A stretch of DNA of 64,000 bases, from contig NZ_JQNB01000001.1 in assembly GCF_000745005.1 (NCBI RefSeq), positions 4,023,501 through 4,087,500 of the forward strand. Reading direction: 5' to 3'. The notes beneath the pieces are model-generated. The model was not told the DNA's origin, ran no database searches, and saw only the letters and a list, made by a program, of their open reading frames with translations. Source of the DNA: Luteibacter sp. 9135 (GTDB lineage: Bacteria; Pseudomonadota; Gammaproteobacteria; Xanthomonadales; Rhodanobacteraceae). How positions within the stretch are numbered: position 1 is the first letter of the stretch; each line of letters opens with the position of its first letter. Shown piece after piece: positions 1 to 8,438 of the stretch. A program made the translations under genes and the position numbers.

Positions 1-480
1 CAGGTTGCCGGCCACCATGTTGATGATCGAGCTGGGCACGTAAAACGGCGAGACCTTGCGCGGCCCCTTCTCGGCCAGCTCCAGCGCCGTGCCCTCGATG
101 GTGTGCAGGCCGCCGATACCGGCACCGGCTGCGACGCCGATGCGGCCCGCGTTCTCGGCCGTGACGACCAGGCGCGACTGACGGAAGGCATGGGTGCCGG
201 CGACGATGCCGTAATGAATGAAAGGATCCATCCGCTTGAAGTCCTTCGCCACGGCGCGCCGCTCGTCGTCGGGCATGTCGGCGCCGACGAAGAAGGCATC
301 CACCGGGTCGAAGTCCTTCACCTCACCCGCGATACGGGTGGAGTAGGCGGTGGCATCGAATTCGGACACCGGACCGATGCCGCTGTTGCCTTCGACCACG
401 TTCTTCCAGGCGGTGGCTACATCGTTGCCGACCGGCGAGATGATGCCCATGCCGGTCACTACCACACGTCGCTTACTCAT
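1..480 (-). CDS. fabF: 3-oxoacyl-ACP synthase II (FabF), N-terminal part
   Basis: The first 160 codons of FabF lie in the window; the rest runs off the left edge. FabF condenses malonyl-ACP with acyl-ACP in fatty acid elongation in the cytoplasm. The N-terminus MSKRRVVVTGMGIISPVG and the later stretch PRKVSPFYVPSSIINMVAGN are classical for the thiolase-fold family. The active-site Cys (about residue 163 in E. coli) would fall just outside the window. From memory of the E. coli protein, the loop around residues 62-76 is about ten residues longer here. It is the last visible gene of the yceD-rpmF-fabHDG-acpP-fabF cluster, 149 bp downstream of acpP with a terminator-like hairpin between them. 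Confidence 0.95.
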   Translation of the reverse strand, partial: MSKRRVVVTGMGIISPVGNDVATAWKNVVEGNSGIGPVSEFDATAYSTRIAGEVKDFDPVDAFFVGADMPDDERRAVAKDFKRMDPFIHYGIVAGTHAFRQSRLVVTAENAGRIGVAAGAGIGGLHTIEGTALELAEKGPRKVSPFYVPSSIINMVAGNL

Positions 481-544
481 GCGTTCTCATCCTCAACTGT
501 TTCCGCACACAGACCATACGCGGGCGCAGGTTGCGTTTGCCGCA

Positions 545-570
545 AACGAAAACTGCGCCGTTAGGCGCAG
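545..570 (-). terminator. terminator-like hairpin between acpP and fabF
   Basis: On the minus strand a 7-bp stem CTGCGCC/GGCGCAG with a four-base loop is followed by TTTTCGTTT. It sits 60 bases after the acpP stop and before fabF. This fits partial termination, letting acpP be expressed more strongly than fabF. That role is inferred. Confidence 0.6.
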
Positions 571-629
571 CTTCCATGTCGCTCGGAGATCGACGGGAGG
601 CGCGCCTCCGATCGACAACCAGCAGCTAA

Positions 630-869
630 TCAGCTCTTCTGGTGACTATTGACGTAGTCGATAGCCTGCTGGACGGTCGTGATCTTTTCAGCTTCTTCGT
701 CCGGGATCTCGCACTCGAACTCTTCTTCGAGAGCCATCACGAGCTCGACGGTGTCGAGCGAGTCGGCGCCGAGATCGTCCACGAACGAAGCGTTGTTGGT
801 GACTTCGTCTTCCTTAACGCCAAGCTGCTCTACGACGATCTTCTTGACACGCTCTTCGATGGTGCTCAT
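630..869 (-). CDS. acpP: acyl carrier protein
   Basis: A 79-residue acidic protein carrying the fatty acid chain on a 4'-phosphopantetheine arm. The attachment motif DSL is at residues 36-38, with Ser37 as the modified residue. Length and sequence match canonical AcpP. The start is supported by a purine-rich Shine-Dalgarno (GGGAGGTAAAGG) just upstream. It lies between fabG and fabF and has its own promoter candidate at 905-934, as expected for a very abundant protein, and a hairpin downstream. Substrates and partners are FabD, FabH, FabG, FabF, FabV and LPS/phospholipid acyltransferases. Confidence 0.98.
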   Translation of the reverse strand: MSTIEERVKKIVVEQLGVKEDEVTNNASFVDDLGADSLDTVELVMALEEEFECEIPDEEAEKITTVQQAIDYVNSHQKS

Positions 870-904
870 GTTGCCTTTACCTCCCGAGGGAAAAATTCGG
901 CGGC

Positions 905-934
905 ATTGTAGTCGCTAAGGCCGGAGCCCGCCAA
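905..934 (-). promoter_or_regulatory. sigma70-type promoter of acpP
   Basis: On the minus strand the hexamers TTGGCG and TACAAT are separated by 18 bp. They place a start site about 30 bases upstream of the acpP ATG, leaving room for its strong ribosome binding site. Read from sequence only. Confidence 0.55.
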
Positions 935-1038
935 CACAACGCCGCCACGTAGATAACGCCCGACTTTTCTGGGCCAGGCGCGAAACAGCGATTGTCTCTC
1001 AAAAACGTGCCGGTGGCGACTGCCGCCGACGACGATCG

Positions 1039-1782
1039 TCAAGGCATGTACATGCCGCCGTTGACATGGAGCGTCTCGCCGGTGATGTAGCGGGCCGCCG
1101 GCGAGGCCAGGAAGGCCACGGCCTGGGCGATATCGTCGGCGTCGCCCAGGTGCCCCAGGGCGATCCCGGCCAGGAGGCCAGCACGCTGCTCGTCCGGCAG
1201 GGCACGCGTCATGTCCGTATCGATGAAGCCCGGGGCCACGACATTGACGGTGATGCCGCGCGAACCGATCTCGCGGGCCAGCGATTTGGAAAACGCGATG
1301 ATGCCGGCCTTGGCAGCGGCGTAGTTGGTCTGCCCGGGGTTGCCCGTCAGGCCCACCACGGACGCAATGCTGATGATACGGCCCTTGCGCGCCTTCATCA
1401 TGCCGCGCATCACCGCCTTGGAGGTGCGGAACACCGAGGTGAGGTTGGTATCGATGATCGCGCTCCAGTCCTCTTCCTTCATGCGCATGAGCAGCTGGTC
1501 GCGGGTGATACCGGCATTATTCACCAGGACGGACACGGGACTGGCCTCCTTGCCGATGGCCTCGACGAGCGCCTCGATGGCCGCCGGATCGGTGACGTCC
1601 AGCACGCGGCCATGGCCGCCCTGGGGCTGCAGGCGCTGGCCGATGGCCTGCGCACCCGCTTCACTGGTCGCGGTACCGAACACGGTGGCGCCCTGCGCAG
1701 CGAGAAGATCGGCAATGGCGGCACCGATGCCCCGGCTGGCACCGGTGACGAGGGCGACTTCGCCCTTGAGGGTCTGGGTCAT
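1039..1782 (-). CDS. fabG: 3-oxoacyl-ACP reductase
   Basis: A 247-residue classical short-chain dehydrogenase that reduces 3-oxoacyl-ACP to 3-hydroxyacyl-ACP with NADPH. The nucleotide-binding TGASRGIG is near the N-terminus, NNAG follows near residue 87, and the Ser-Tyr-Lys triad appears in SIASVVGLTG and NYAAAKAG. The start at 1782 (MTQTLKGEVALVTG) matches the family and has an AGGA site upstream; the frame stays open further upstream but that extension is Pro/Arg-rich and unlike FabG. It is 46 bp downstream of fabD in the same operon. Confidence 0.97.
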   Translation of the reverse strand: MTQTLKGEVALVTGASRGIGAAIADLLAAQGATVFGTATSEAGAQAIGQRLQPQGGHGRVLDVTDPAAIEALVEAIGKEASPVSVLVNNAGITRDQLLMRMKEEDWSAIIDTNLTSVFRTSKAVMRGMMKARKGRIISIASVVGLTGNPGQTNYAAAKAGIIAFSKSLAREIGSRGITVNVVAPGFIDTDMTRALPDEQRAGLLAGIALGHLGDADDIAQAVAFLASPAARYITGETLHVNGGMYMP

Positions 1783-1828
1783 GGGAATGTCCTGTCGTAC
1801 CTGGGAGGGAGAGGGAGGGGCAACGGGG

Positions 1829-2779
1829 TCAGGCCTGCGCGGCGGCCAGCGCGGCATCCAGATCGGCCGGCGTACCGAGCGGCCGGGCGTCCACCGACTT
1901 GTCGATACGCTTGATCAACCCCGCCAGCACCTTGCCCGGCCCGCATTCGAGCGCCTGGGTGACGCCTGCGGCGGCCAGCGCCTGGACGCATTCGGTCCAG
2001 CGGACGGGAAGGTAAAGCTGGCGCATCAGGGCGCCACGGATGGCCTCGACGGAGGTGTGCACGGTGGCGTCGGCATTCTGCACTACCGGGATCGCGGGCA
2101 TGCGCCAGGCCATATCGGCCATCCGCTCACCCAAACGATCCGCCGCGTCACGCATCAGCATGCAATGCGAGGGGACTGAGACGGCCAGCTTGACGGCCTT
2201 CTTCACGCCCAGCTCGGCCAGCCGCGCCAGCGCACGATCCACCGCCTCGGCGTGGCCCGCGATGACCAACTGCCCGGGCGAGTTGAAATTGGCCGGGGCC
2301 ACCACCTGGCCCTGGGCCACTTCTTCGCAGACCTGGGCTATCTGGGCATCGTCGCCGCCCAGGATGGCCGCCATGGCACCGACCCCGGCGGGCACGGCCG
2401 CCTGCATCAACTTGCCCCGCTCCGCGACCAGTGCGGCGGCATCGGTGAGCGACACGGCACCCGCCGCGACCAGCGCGCTGTACTCGCCCAGGCTGTGACC
2501 CGACAGCAAGGCCGGCATGACGCCACTCTGCTTCACCCAGACACGCCAGAGGGCGACGCTGGCAGCCAGCAGCGCCGGCTGGGTGTTCTCGGTGCGGTTG
2601 AGACTTTCTTCCGGACCTTCCTGGCTGATCTGCCACAAGTCCACCCCCGCGCCGGCCGACGCCTCGTCGAACGTGGCGCGAACGTCGGGATGCGCGGCGG
2701 CGAGGTCGGCGAGCATGCCGATCGACTGCGATCCCTGACCGGGGAAGACGAAGGCGAGCGAGGCGCGGGTGGCGGTCAT
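1829..2779 (-). CDS. fabD: malonyl-CoA:ACP transacylase
   Basis: A 316-residue transferase that loads malonyl groups onto ACP. The family hallmarks are FVFPGQGSQ at the N-terminus, the nucleophile elbow GHSLGEY with Ser96, and VPSHC containing the catalytic His. The start at 2779 gives MTATRASLAFVFPGQGSQ; a longer reading frame to 2842 adds residues without homology. It lies between fabH (91 bp upstream) and fabG (46 bp downstream) on the same strand. Confidence 0.97.
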   Translation of the reverse strand: MTATRASLAFVFPGQGSQSIGMLADLAAAHPDVRATFDEASAGAGVDLWQISQEGPEESLNRTENTQPALLAASVALWRVWVKQSGVMPALLSGHSLGEYSALVAAGAVSLTDAAALVAERGKLMQAAVPAGVGAMAAILGGDDAQIAQVCEEVAQGQVVAPANFNSPGQLVIAGHAEAVDRALARLAELGVKKAVKLAVSVPSHCMLMRDAADRLGERMADMAWRMPAIPVVQNADATVHTSVEAIRGALMRQLYLPVRWTECVQALAAAGVTQALECGPGKVLAGLIKRIDKSVDARPLGTPADLDAALAAAQA

Positions 2780-2870
2780 CGATGGGGTTTCCGGAGCGTC
2801 AAACCGCGAATGGTGCCAGCAATCCGGGGAGGAATGCACCATTCGCGGGCGTGTGGTGACGCCCCGCCCC

Positions 2871-3872
2871 TCAGTAGCGCAGCAGCGCCGAAGCCCAGGT
2901 GAAGCCGCCGCCGAACGCTTCCAGCAGCAGGTTCTGCCCCCGCTTCACCTTGCCGGAGCGGATGGCGTAGTCGAGTGCGAGCGGCACCGAACCGGACGAG
3001 GTGTTGGCATGCTTGTCGACGGTCACGATCACGCGGTCCATCGACATGTTCAGGCGCTTGGCCGTCGCCTCGATGATGCGCAGGTTGGCCTGGTGGGGAA
3101 TCAGCCAGTCCACTTCGTCTTCGGTCATGCCGGCATCGGCCAGCGTCTCGCCAACCAGGGCGTCCAGCGTCTTGACGGCCACCTTGAAGACCTCGCGGCC
3201 CAGCATGGTGATACGCACCCCGTGGTTGGGGCCATCGGTGAAGCCGGCGGACACGCCCACGGGATTGAACAGCAGGTGCTTGAACCCGCCGTCGGCGCGC
3301 ATGCGCGTGGTGTAGATGCCCGGTTCGTCGGACGCGTCGAGCACCACGGCACCCGCGCCGTCGCCGAAGAGGACGCAGCTTTCGCGCTCCGTCCAGTCGA
3401 CCATGCGCGTGAGCGTTTCGGCACCGATCACCAGGGCCCTTTTCGCCTGGCCGCTGCGGATGAACGCGTTGGCCACGCCCAGCGCGTAGACGAAGCCCGA
3501 GCACGCCGCGTTGACGTCGAACGCGGCGCAGCCGTTTGCGCCCAGCCGATGCTGGACCAGGCAGGCCGTGGACGGAAAGATGAGGTCGGGCGTGGTGGTG
3601 CCGAGCACGATCAGGTCGATGTCCGCCGCCTTGACGCCGGCGGCCTCGAGCGCGCGTTGCGCGGCGAGGAAGGCCAGGTCGCCGGTGGTTTCACCATCGG
3701 CAGCGATGTGGCGCTCGGTGATACCCGTACGGGTGCGAATCCATTCGTCGCTTGTATCGACGATTTTTTCGAGATCGGCATTGGTCAGCACTTTCTCGGG
3801 AAGCGCACTGCCGGTACCGATGATGCGGGCGTATTTCAGATCCGTATCCCCATCGTTATGTATGTCCTGCAA
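2871..3872 (-). CDS. fabH: 3-oxoacyl-ACP synthase III
   Basis: Initiates fatty acid synthesis by condensing acetyl-CoA with malonyl-ACP. The catalytic triad is visible: Cys124 in NAACSGF, His260 in LIPHQANLR and Asn290 in DKHANTSSG. The start is unclear. No ATG or GTG lies in frame ahead of the conserved ARIIGTGSALPEK. The only usual candidate is a TTG at 3872, directly after a terminator-like hairpin and without a clear Shine-Dalgarno. A CTG ten codons further on (3839-3837), seven bases after GGGGA, is an alternative. It follows rpmF directly; plsX, which separates these genes in E. coli, is absent here. Confidence 0.93.
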   Translation of the reverse strand: MQDIHNDGDTDLKYARIIGTGSALPEKVLTNADLEKIVDTSDEWIRTRTGITERHIAADGETTGDLAFLAAQRALEAAGVKAADIDLIVLGTTTPDLIFPSTACLVQHRLGANGCAAFDVNAACSGFVYALGVANAFIRSGQAKRALVIGAETLTRMVDWTERESCVLFGDGAGAVVLDASDEPGIYTTRMRADGGFKHLLFNPVGVSAGFTDGPNHGVRITMLGREVFKVAVKTLDALVGETLADAGMTEDEVDWLIPHQANLRIIEATAKRLNMSMDRVIVTVDKHANTSSGSVPLALDYAIRSGKVKRGQNLLLEAFGGGFTWASALLRY

Positions 3873-3875
3873 CGC

Positions 3876-3897
3876 AAAACGGCGCGTTGCCGCGCCG
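3876..3897 (-). terminator. hairpin between rpmF and fabH
   Basis: On the minus strand a stem of seven pairs (CGGCGCG/CGCGCCG, loop GCAA) is followed by a short TTTT. It sits between rpmF and fabH and could attenuate transcription, so that ribosomal protein L32 is made in excess over FabH. The role is inferred. Confidence 0.5.
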
Positions 3898-3928
3898 CCT
3901 GCGTTCCGATCGCCCCAGGGGGAGCGGA

Positions 3929-4123
3929 TCAGTCTTCGACTTCAACCGCGCCGCGGGTGTCGATGACCTTCTTGCCACGGTAGAAGCCGTCCTTGGTCAC
4001 GTGGTGACGCAGGTGGACTTCCCCGCTGGTCGGATCGGTCGACAGCTGCACGGTCGTGAGCGCATCGTGCGAACGACGCATGCCGCGGGTGGAAGGGGTC
4101 TTGCGGCTCTTGGCAACGGCCAT
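3929..4123 (-). CDS. rpmF: 50S ribosomal protein L32
   Basis: A 64-residue basic protein with the L32 pattern [20 protein letters not shown]. It is a structural component of the large ribosomal subunit. It follows yceD by 18 bp, the conserved yceD-rpmF pairing that heads fatty acid gene clusters in many Proteobacteria. This copy carries no obvious CxxC zinc motif. Confidence 0.97.
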   Translation of the reverse strand: MAVAKSRKTPSTRGMRRSHDALTTVQLSTDPTSGEVHLRHHVTKDGFYRGKKVIDTRGAVEVED

Positions 4124-4141
4124 GGCTAATCTCCAGCGAAA

Positions 4142-4657
4142 TTACTTGATGAGTCCGCGGAGTGCCGCGAACGGGTTATCGGTTTTATCCTGCGAGGGTT
4201 CTTCTTCCTCGCCGGCTCCAAGCATGTCGTCGGGCAACTCGTAGTCCGGATTGACCGGAACCAGGGGCAGCACCAACAGCAGTTCATCTTCGATCGTGGC
4301 ACGGGGATCGAGCTTGCCGTCTTCTTCGACCAGCAAGGCCTCGTACCCCGGAGGAAGCCCGGCTTCCTCGTTCTCATGCACGATCAGCCCGAGACGTGTA
4401 TCGACTTCGACCGTCAGCACGAAGGGCTCGAGCGAGCGCTGACAGATCAGGGTCAACGGCGCTGTTGCACGCACGGCTACGTATTTGCTGCCGAAGTCGT
4501 CGGTGCCGAAGTCCAGTTCGTAGGTTACGTCACCTTCGGTGGACGCAATGACCTCACCGAGGCGGGTAAACGCCGACACGGGAAGCTGACCCTGGAACGA
4601 ACGCCGCGCACGAACTTCGCGCCAGGCGTCCACGGACGATGGCAAAGTCACGGACAT
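4142..4657 (-). CDS. yceD: YceD family protein (DUF177)
   Basis: A 171-residue acidic cytosolic protein of the YceD/DUF177 family, which in many bacteria is linked to 23S rRNA accumulation and is encoded next to rpmF. Recognisable stretches are the central CQRSLEPF and the acidic segment LPLVPVNPDYELPDD. It is the first gene of the rpmF-fab operon. No Shine-Dalgarno precedes the ATG; instead a good promoter (4667-4695) puts the start site two to four bases upstream of the ATG, suggesting a leaderless mRNA. Confidence 0.9.
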   Translation of the reverse strand: MSVTLPSSVDAWREVRARRSFQGQLPVSAFTRLGEVIASTEGDVTYELDFGTDDFGSKYVAVRATAPLTLICQRSLEPFVLTVEVDTRLGLIVHENEEAGLPPGYEALLVEEDGKLDPRATIEDELLLVLPLVPVNPDYELPDDMLGAGEEEEPSQDKTDNPFAALRGLIK

Positions 4658-4666
4658 AATCGGGAA

Positions 4667-4695
4667 ATGGTAGGCATCAACACCCTTGAAGTCAA
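4667..4695 (-). promoter_or_regulatory. promoter of the yceD-rpmF-fab operon
   Basis: On the minus strand TTGACT and TACCAT are separated by exactly 17 bp. The -10 box ends nine bases before the yceD ATG, so transcription would begin almost at the start codon. Confidence 0.6.
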
Positions 4696-4813
4696 CCGGT
4701 TAGACGATGCGGGGCGCGAGAACCACGGTTTTGCGCCGATGTACGGCTTTCGTGCAGACTTCCCACTGGCTGCCCCAGGCGGCGCGGATGCCCGCCGGGG
4801 CGAAAGAGGTCGC

Positions 4814-5260
4814 GTGTTTTCCTTTGCTTATTATGCACTTGCCGTCGTCGTAGCGCTAGCCATCGGTGGCTGCGTCTGGGCACTGCGGCACCAGCGCGTC
4901 CACCGCCGGCACGGCGCCCTGCAAAGCCTGATGGACAACGCCGACCGGCTGGAAGCCGACCTGAAGGATTGCCGCGACCGCCTCCAGCGAGCGCACGCCG
5001 TCATGTCGGTCAGCCCCGATGTGCCTGCCGCGGGCGAGGTCGAAGCCCAGCAGGCAGTGGACTCGGGCCTGCGCGCCCTGCTCCGGCAGCGCCTGTGGAT
5101 TCGCGACCGCGGCGCCGAGGCCAGTCAGCGGGAGCTGGACGATGCCGTCGCGGCCCTGGTCCGGGCCAGGCACCAGCTGGAACCGCGGCTGCGCGCGCTG
5201 GACGATGCCCACGCGGCGCTGGACACCGCGGTTCGCGAACACATCCACAAGGACTTCTGA
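4814..5260 (+). CDS. small membrane-anchored protein of unknown function
   Basis: I do not recognise this gene. With a GTG start at 4814, preceded by AAAGAGG at good distance, it encodes 148 residues. One N-terminal transmembrane helix (about residues 5-22, YYALAVVVALAIGGCVWAL) is followed by a charged Ala/Arg/Leu-rich helical region that looks coiled-coil forming. The frame is open further upstream and an ATG at 4740 is an alternative start, but it lacks a ribosome site. It ends one base before the start of yceF and is divergent from yceD. Confidence 0.65.
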   Translation: MFSFAYYALAVVVALAIGGCVWALRHQRVHRRHGALQSLMDNADRLEADLKDCRDRLQRAHAVMSVSPDVPAAGEVEAQQAVDSGLRALLRQRLWIRDRGAEASQRELDDAVAALVRARHQLEPRLRALDDAHAALDTAVREHIHKDF

Positions 5261-5261
5261 C

Positions 5262-5840
5262 ATGCCTTCCCCCGTCGTGCTTGCCTCCACCTCGCGCTAT
5301 CGCGCGGCGATGCTGCGCCGACTGCTCGATCATTTCGACCAGGCCGCGCCCGGCACCGACGAAGCGGCGCATCCCGGCGAAGCGCCTGCGACACGCGCGG
5401 CACGGCTGGCCGAGGCCAAGGCACGCGCCGTGGCCGAGCAGTGCCCCGGTGCCGTCGTGATCGGTTCGGACCAGGTGGCCGACCTGGACGGCGCGGTGCT
5501 GGACAAACCCGGCAGTGCCGACAAGGCGCAGCAGCAGCTGGCAGCCAGTTCCGGACGGGACGTGGTGTTCCATACCGCCGTCTGCGTGATCGACGCGACC
5601 GGCAACGCGCTCACCCATATCGACGAGACACGGGTCACGTTCCGCACGCTCACCGCCGACACCATCGAACGCTACGTGGCCAGCGAGCAACCGTTCGACT
5701 GCGCGGGCAGCTTCAAGTGCGAAGGGCTGGGCATCGCGCTGTTCGAACGCATCGCCAATGACGATCCGACCGCGCTCGTGGGCCTGCCCCTGATCGCCAC
5801 GGCGCGACTGCTGCGCGCGGCGGGTATCGCCCTGCCCTGA
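5262..5840 (+). CDS. yceF: Maf/YceF-family nucleoside triphosphate pyrophosphatase
   Basis: A 192-residue Maf-fold enzyme that hydrolyses (often modified) nucleoside triphosphates to monophosphates. Family features are the N-terminal SxSxxR (S9, S11, R14), the metal-binding GSDQVADLDG near residue 68, and FKCEGLG. Its position beside yceD/rpmF points to the YceF branch, which acts on m7GTP in E. coli. Substrate preference is inferred from context only. It begins one base after the preceding small membrane protein stops and is probably co-transcribed with it. Confidence 0.9.
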   Translation: MPSPVVLASTSRYRAAMLRRLLDHFDQAAPGTDEAAHPGEAPATRAARLAEAKARAVAEQCPGAVVIGSDQVADLDGAVLDKPGSADKAQQQLAASSGRDVVFHTAVCVIDATGNALTHIDETRVTFRTLTADTIERYVASEQPFDCAGSFKCEGLGIALFERIANDDPTALVGLPLIATARLLRAAGIALP

Positions 5841-5883
5841 CGGCGCCGTCGCCGACGCTGCGCGCCCGTCCCGACGCGTGCCA

Positions 5884-7491
5884 TCAACCGCCGGCGCGGG
5901 CCGCGGCCTGCCACACCGTGCAGGCGTCGGTGTCGACCGGCCCGTGCGCGGGCACGGTCGCCCGATACAGCGCGAAGCGGCGGCGCCCGTCGAACAGATC
6001 GCGCCGCGCGACCGCGTCGCCCATTGCAACGCGCGTGCACAGCGAACCCAGCCACGCGCGCCGCTCCCGCTCGCGCAGCGCGGTTTCGTCCACGACCAGC
6101 AGCAGCGACGTGCCCGCATGCGCGGCCAACCCCTTTTCGTCCAGGCCCCAGTCGGCCAGTTGCGGCGCACGACCATGCTTGGTGTTGAGCGGACTGTCCA
6201 GGCTGTAGACGATGCGGTCGCGACCGAGCGCGAAACGCAGCTCCGCCGCCAGCATGAAATTGTCCGCCACCAGGATGGCGTCGGGATGCTCGCGCAGGAA
6301 CGGCGCCACGGCCGCGGACGATTCGCGCCAGCCGGTGAAATTGGACGGAAACGCCTTCACCCCGGAAAGCGCACGGACGCCGGAGGGCGACGCGGCCAGC
6401 GCCAGGTAACCGAGGCCGATCGCCAGGCCCACGGCGGCCAGGCCGAAGGCCACGAAGGTCAATCGGCGGGCACGCCGCGACGCATCGTGCAGCACTCGTG
6501 GCAGGCCGGCACACAGCAGCGCGTAGGCAGGCAGCGGCCAGTGCGCACGGAACCGCACGTCATCGGCAAACAGGCCGAGCACGAAGTAGCCGAGCACGAA
6601 GGTTCCCGCCAGCACCGAGATCAGGTCGAACGGCGCTTCGTCGCGACGACGCCACGTCTGCCACAGTGCCCACATCGCGACTACCCAGGCCAATGGCGTG
6701 CAGGCCACCGCCTGCTCCAGCGGCTGTACCAGCGCGTCGGCATGGAACTGCCAGGGATTGCGCTCGACCAGTTGGAAAGCCAGCCCCGCGCCGTGTGATG
6801 CCGCGTTGTAGAGCAACAGCGGCAGCAGGCCGATCGCCGCGATCGTCATGGCCAGCCACAGCCCCGGCCGCCGCCACTGCTGCCGGCCGCGCGGTGTCAC
6901 CAGCAGGAACAGCAGCCCACCGAGCATCGGCATCGCCGCGCGGTAGTGGGTCGCCCAGGCGATGCCCAGGCCGACGCCGAGCACGACCCAGTCGCGAATA
7001 CGATTTTCCTCAAGCGCCGCGACCAGGCCCTGCGTGGCGAGCACGATAGCGAAGGTCAGCGGCACATCCGGCAGCGCCAGCACACCCAGCGAGCCGATCA
7101 ACGGCAGGCACAGGGCGAACGTTGCCGCCTGCCAGCGCGCGTGCTCGCCACCGTAGCGTCGCGCGATTGCGCCAGCCTGCCACGGCAGCAGCGCGCCGAT
7201 GAGCAGGAACGGCAGGCGCAGCGGCAGAAGGCCATGGCCGAAGCAGGCCTCCGACACGGCGATCAGCCACGCGGTCAGCGGCGGAAGATCGCTGTAGCCC
7301 CAGGCGGGCGCCAGGCTTTCCTGCCAATAGAAGGCTTCGTCACCAAAGGGCGACAGGGTGCATGCGATGACGAGCTTGCCCAGGCAAACGACGGCGAAGA
7401 GGACCAGGAAGGCGCCTCGCCACGATCGCGCGGGGGCCGCTACACTGAATCCATCCTGCTTCGACAGGGCCCGCCCGGGGAGCTTACGCAT
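5884..7491 (-). CDS. GT39-type (ArnT/PMT-like) integral membrane glycosyltransferase
   Basis: A 535-residue protein with about ten hydrophobic helices. An acidic pair occurs early in the first periplasmic loop (SPFGDEAFYWQ), typical of the GT39/GT-C families that use lipid-linked sugars. A soluble C-terminal part covers about residues 390-535. It could modify lipid A, LPS or a protein; the acceptor cannot be told. The ATG start at 7491 lies only five bases from the divergent start of the MoxR gene, so the two transcripts must share or overlap control regions. Confidence 0.8.
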   Translation of the reverse strand: MRKLPGRALSKQDGFSVAAPARSWRGAFLVLFAVVCLGKLVIACTLSPFGDEAFYWQESLAPAWGYSDLPPLTAWLIAVSEACFGHGLLPLRLPFLLIGALLPWQAGAIARRYGGEHARWQAATFALCLPLIGSLGVLALPDVPLTFAIVLATQGLVAALEENRIRDWVVLGVGLGIAWATHYRAAMPMLGGLLFLLVTPRGRQQWRRPGLWLAMTIAAIGLLPLLLYNAASHGAGLAFQLVERNPWQFHADALVQPLEQAVACTPLAWVVAMWALWQTWRRRDEAPFDLISVLAGTFVLGYFVLGLFADDVRFRAHWPLPAYALLCAGLPRVLHDASRRARRLTFVAFGLAAVGLAIGLGYLALAASPSGVRALSGVKAFPSNFTGWRESSAAVAPFLREHPDAILVADNFMLAAELRFALGRDRIVYSLDSPLNTKHGRAPQLADWGLDEKGLAAHAGTSLLLVVDETALRERERRAWLGSLCTRVAMGDAVARRDLFDGRRRFALYRATVPAHGPVDTDACTVWQAAARAGG

Positions 7492-7496
7492 CGATC

Positions 7497-8438
7497 ATGT
7501 CCGCCACGCATCCGCTCAACGATGAAATGCTTCGCCACCGGCTCGACGCCGCGCTGGCCCAGGTCAATGGCGTGCTGCTGGGCAAGCCGCGCCAGGTCAA
7601 GCTGGCCTTCACCTGCCTTGTAGCCGGCGGGCACCTGCTGTTGGAAGACGTGCCGGGCGTGGGCAAGACCACGCTGGCGCATGCCCTGGCCGCCACGTTC
7701 GATCTCGAATTCCAGCGCATCCAGTTCACCAGCGACCTCCTGCCTTCGGACATTATCGGGGTCAGCGTGTACGAGCGCGAGACCGGCGAATTCCGCTTCC
7801 ATCCCGGCCCGATCTTCACCAGCCTGCTGCTGGCCGACGAGATCAACCGGGCCACGCCCAAGTCGCAGAGCGCGCTGCTCGAAGCCATGGCCGAAGGACA
7901 GGTCACCGTCGATGGCGTGACCCACGCACTGCCCAGGCCGTTCTTCGTCGTCGCCACGCAGAACCCGATCGACCTGGCGGGAACTTTCCCCCTGCCCGAT
8001 TCGCAGCTGGACCGCTTCATGCTGCGGCTCAGCCTCGATTACCCCGACCCGGCCGCGGAACGCGCGCTGCTCACCGGCGAAGATCGCCGCGACATGATGG
8101 CCACGCTGCGTCCGCGCCTGGACATCGCCGCCATCGACCAGCTGCATGCCGCGGCGCAGGCGATCAAGGTCACCGGCACCCTGCTCGACTACCTGCAGGC
8201 CCTGCTCGCCGCCAGCCGCAAGCATGGCGACGTGCGTGTCGGCCTGTCGCCACGCGCGGGGCTGGCGCTGCTCGCCGCCGCCCGTGCCTGGGCGATGCTG
8301 AGCGGCCGCGACTACGTCATTCCCGAAGACGTGCAGGCGGTGTTCGTGCCCATCGCGGCGCATCGCCTGGTGCCGGGCCGCGGCGGCCAGCGCGAGGCGA
8401 TCGCCCGCAGCATCCTGGCCGACACCGCGGTGCCCTGA
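7497..8438 (+). CDS. MoxR-family AAA+ ATPase
   Basis: A 313-residue AAA+ ATPase of the MoxR group, thought to act as a chaperone in assembling partner proteins. Walker A is GVGKTT near residues 54-59, Walker B is LLADEINRA, sensor 1 is VVATQNP, and a C-terminal lid domain follows. Its stop overlaps the start of the DUF58 gene by one base (TGATG), and the transglutaminase follows. This three-gene order is conserved in many Proteobacteria, suggesting one functional unit, possibly at the envelope. Confidence 0.92.
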   Translation: MSATHPLNDEMLRHRLDAALAQVNGVLLGKPRQVKLAFTCLVAGGHLLLEDVPGVGKTTLAHALAATFDLEFQRIQFTSDLLPSDIIGVSVYERETGEFRFHPGPIFTSLLLADEINRATPKSQSALLEAMAEGQVTVDGVTHALPRPFFVVATQNPIDLAGTFPLPDSQLDRFMLRLSLDYPDPAAERALLTGEDRRDMMATLRPRLDIAAIDQLHAAAQAIKVTGTLLDYLQALLAASRKHGDVRVGLSPRAGLALLAAARAWAMLSGRDYVIPEDVQAVFVPIAAHRLVPGRGGQREAIARSILADTAVP

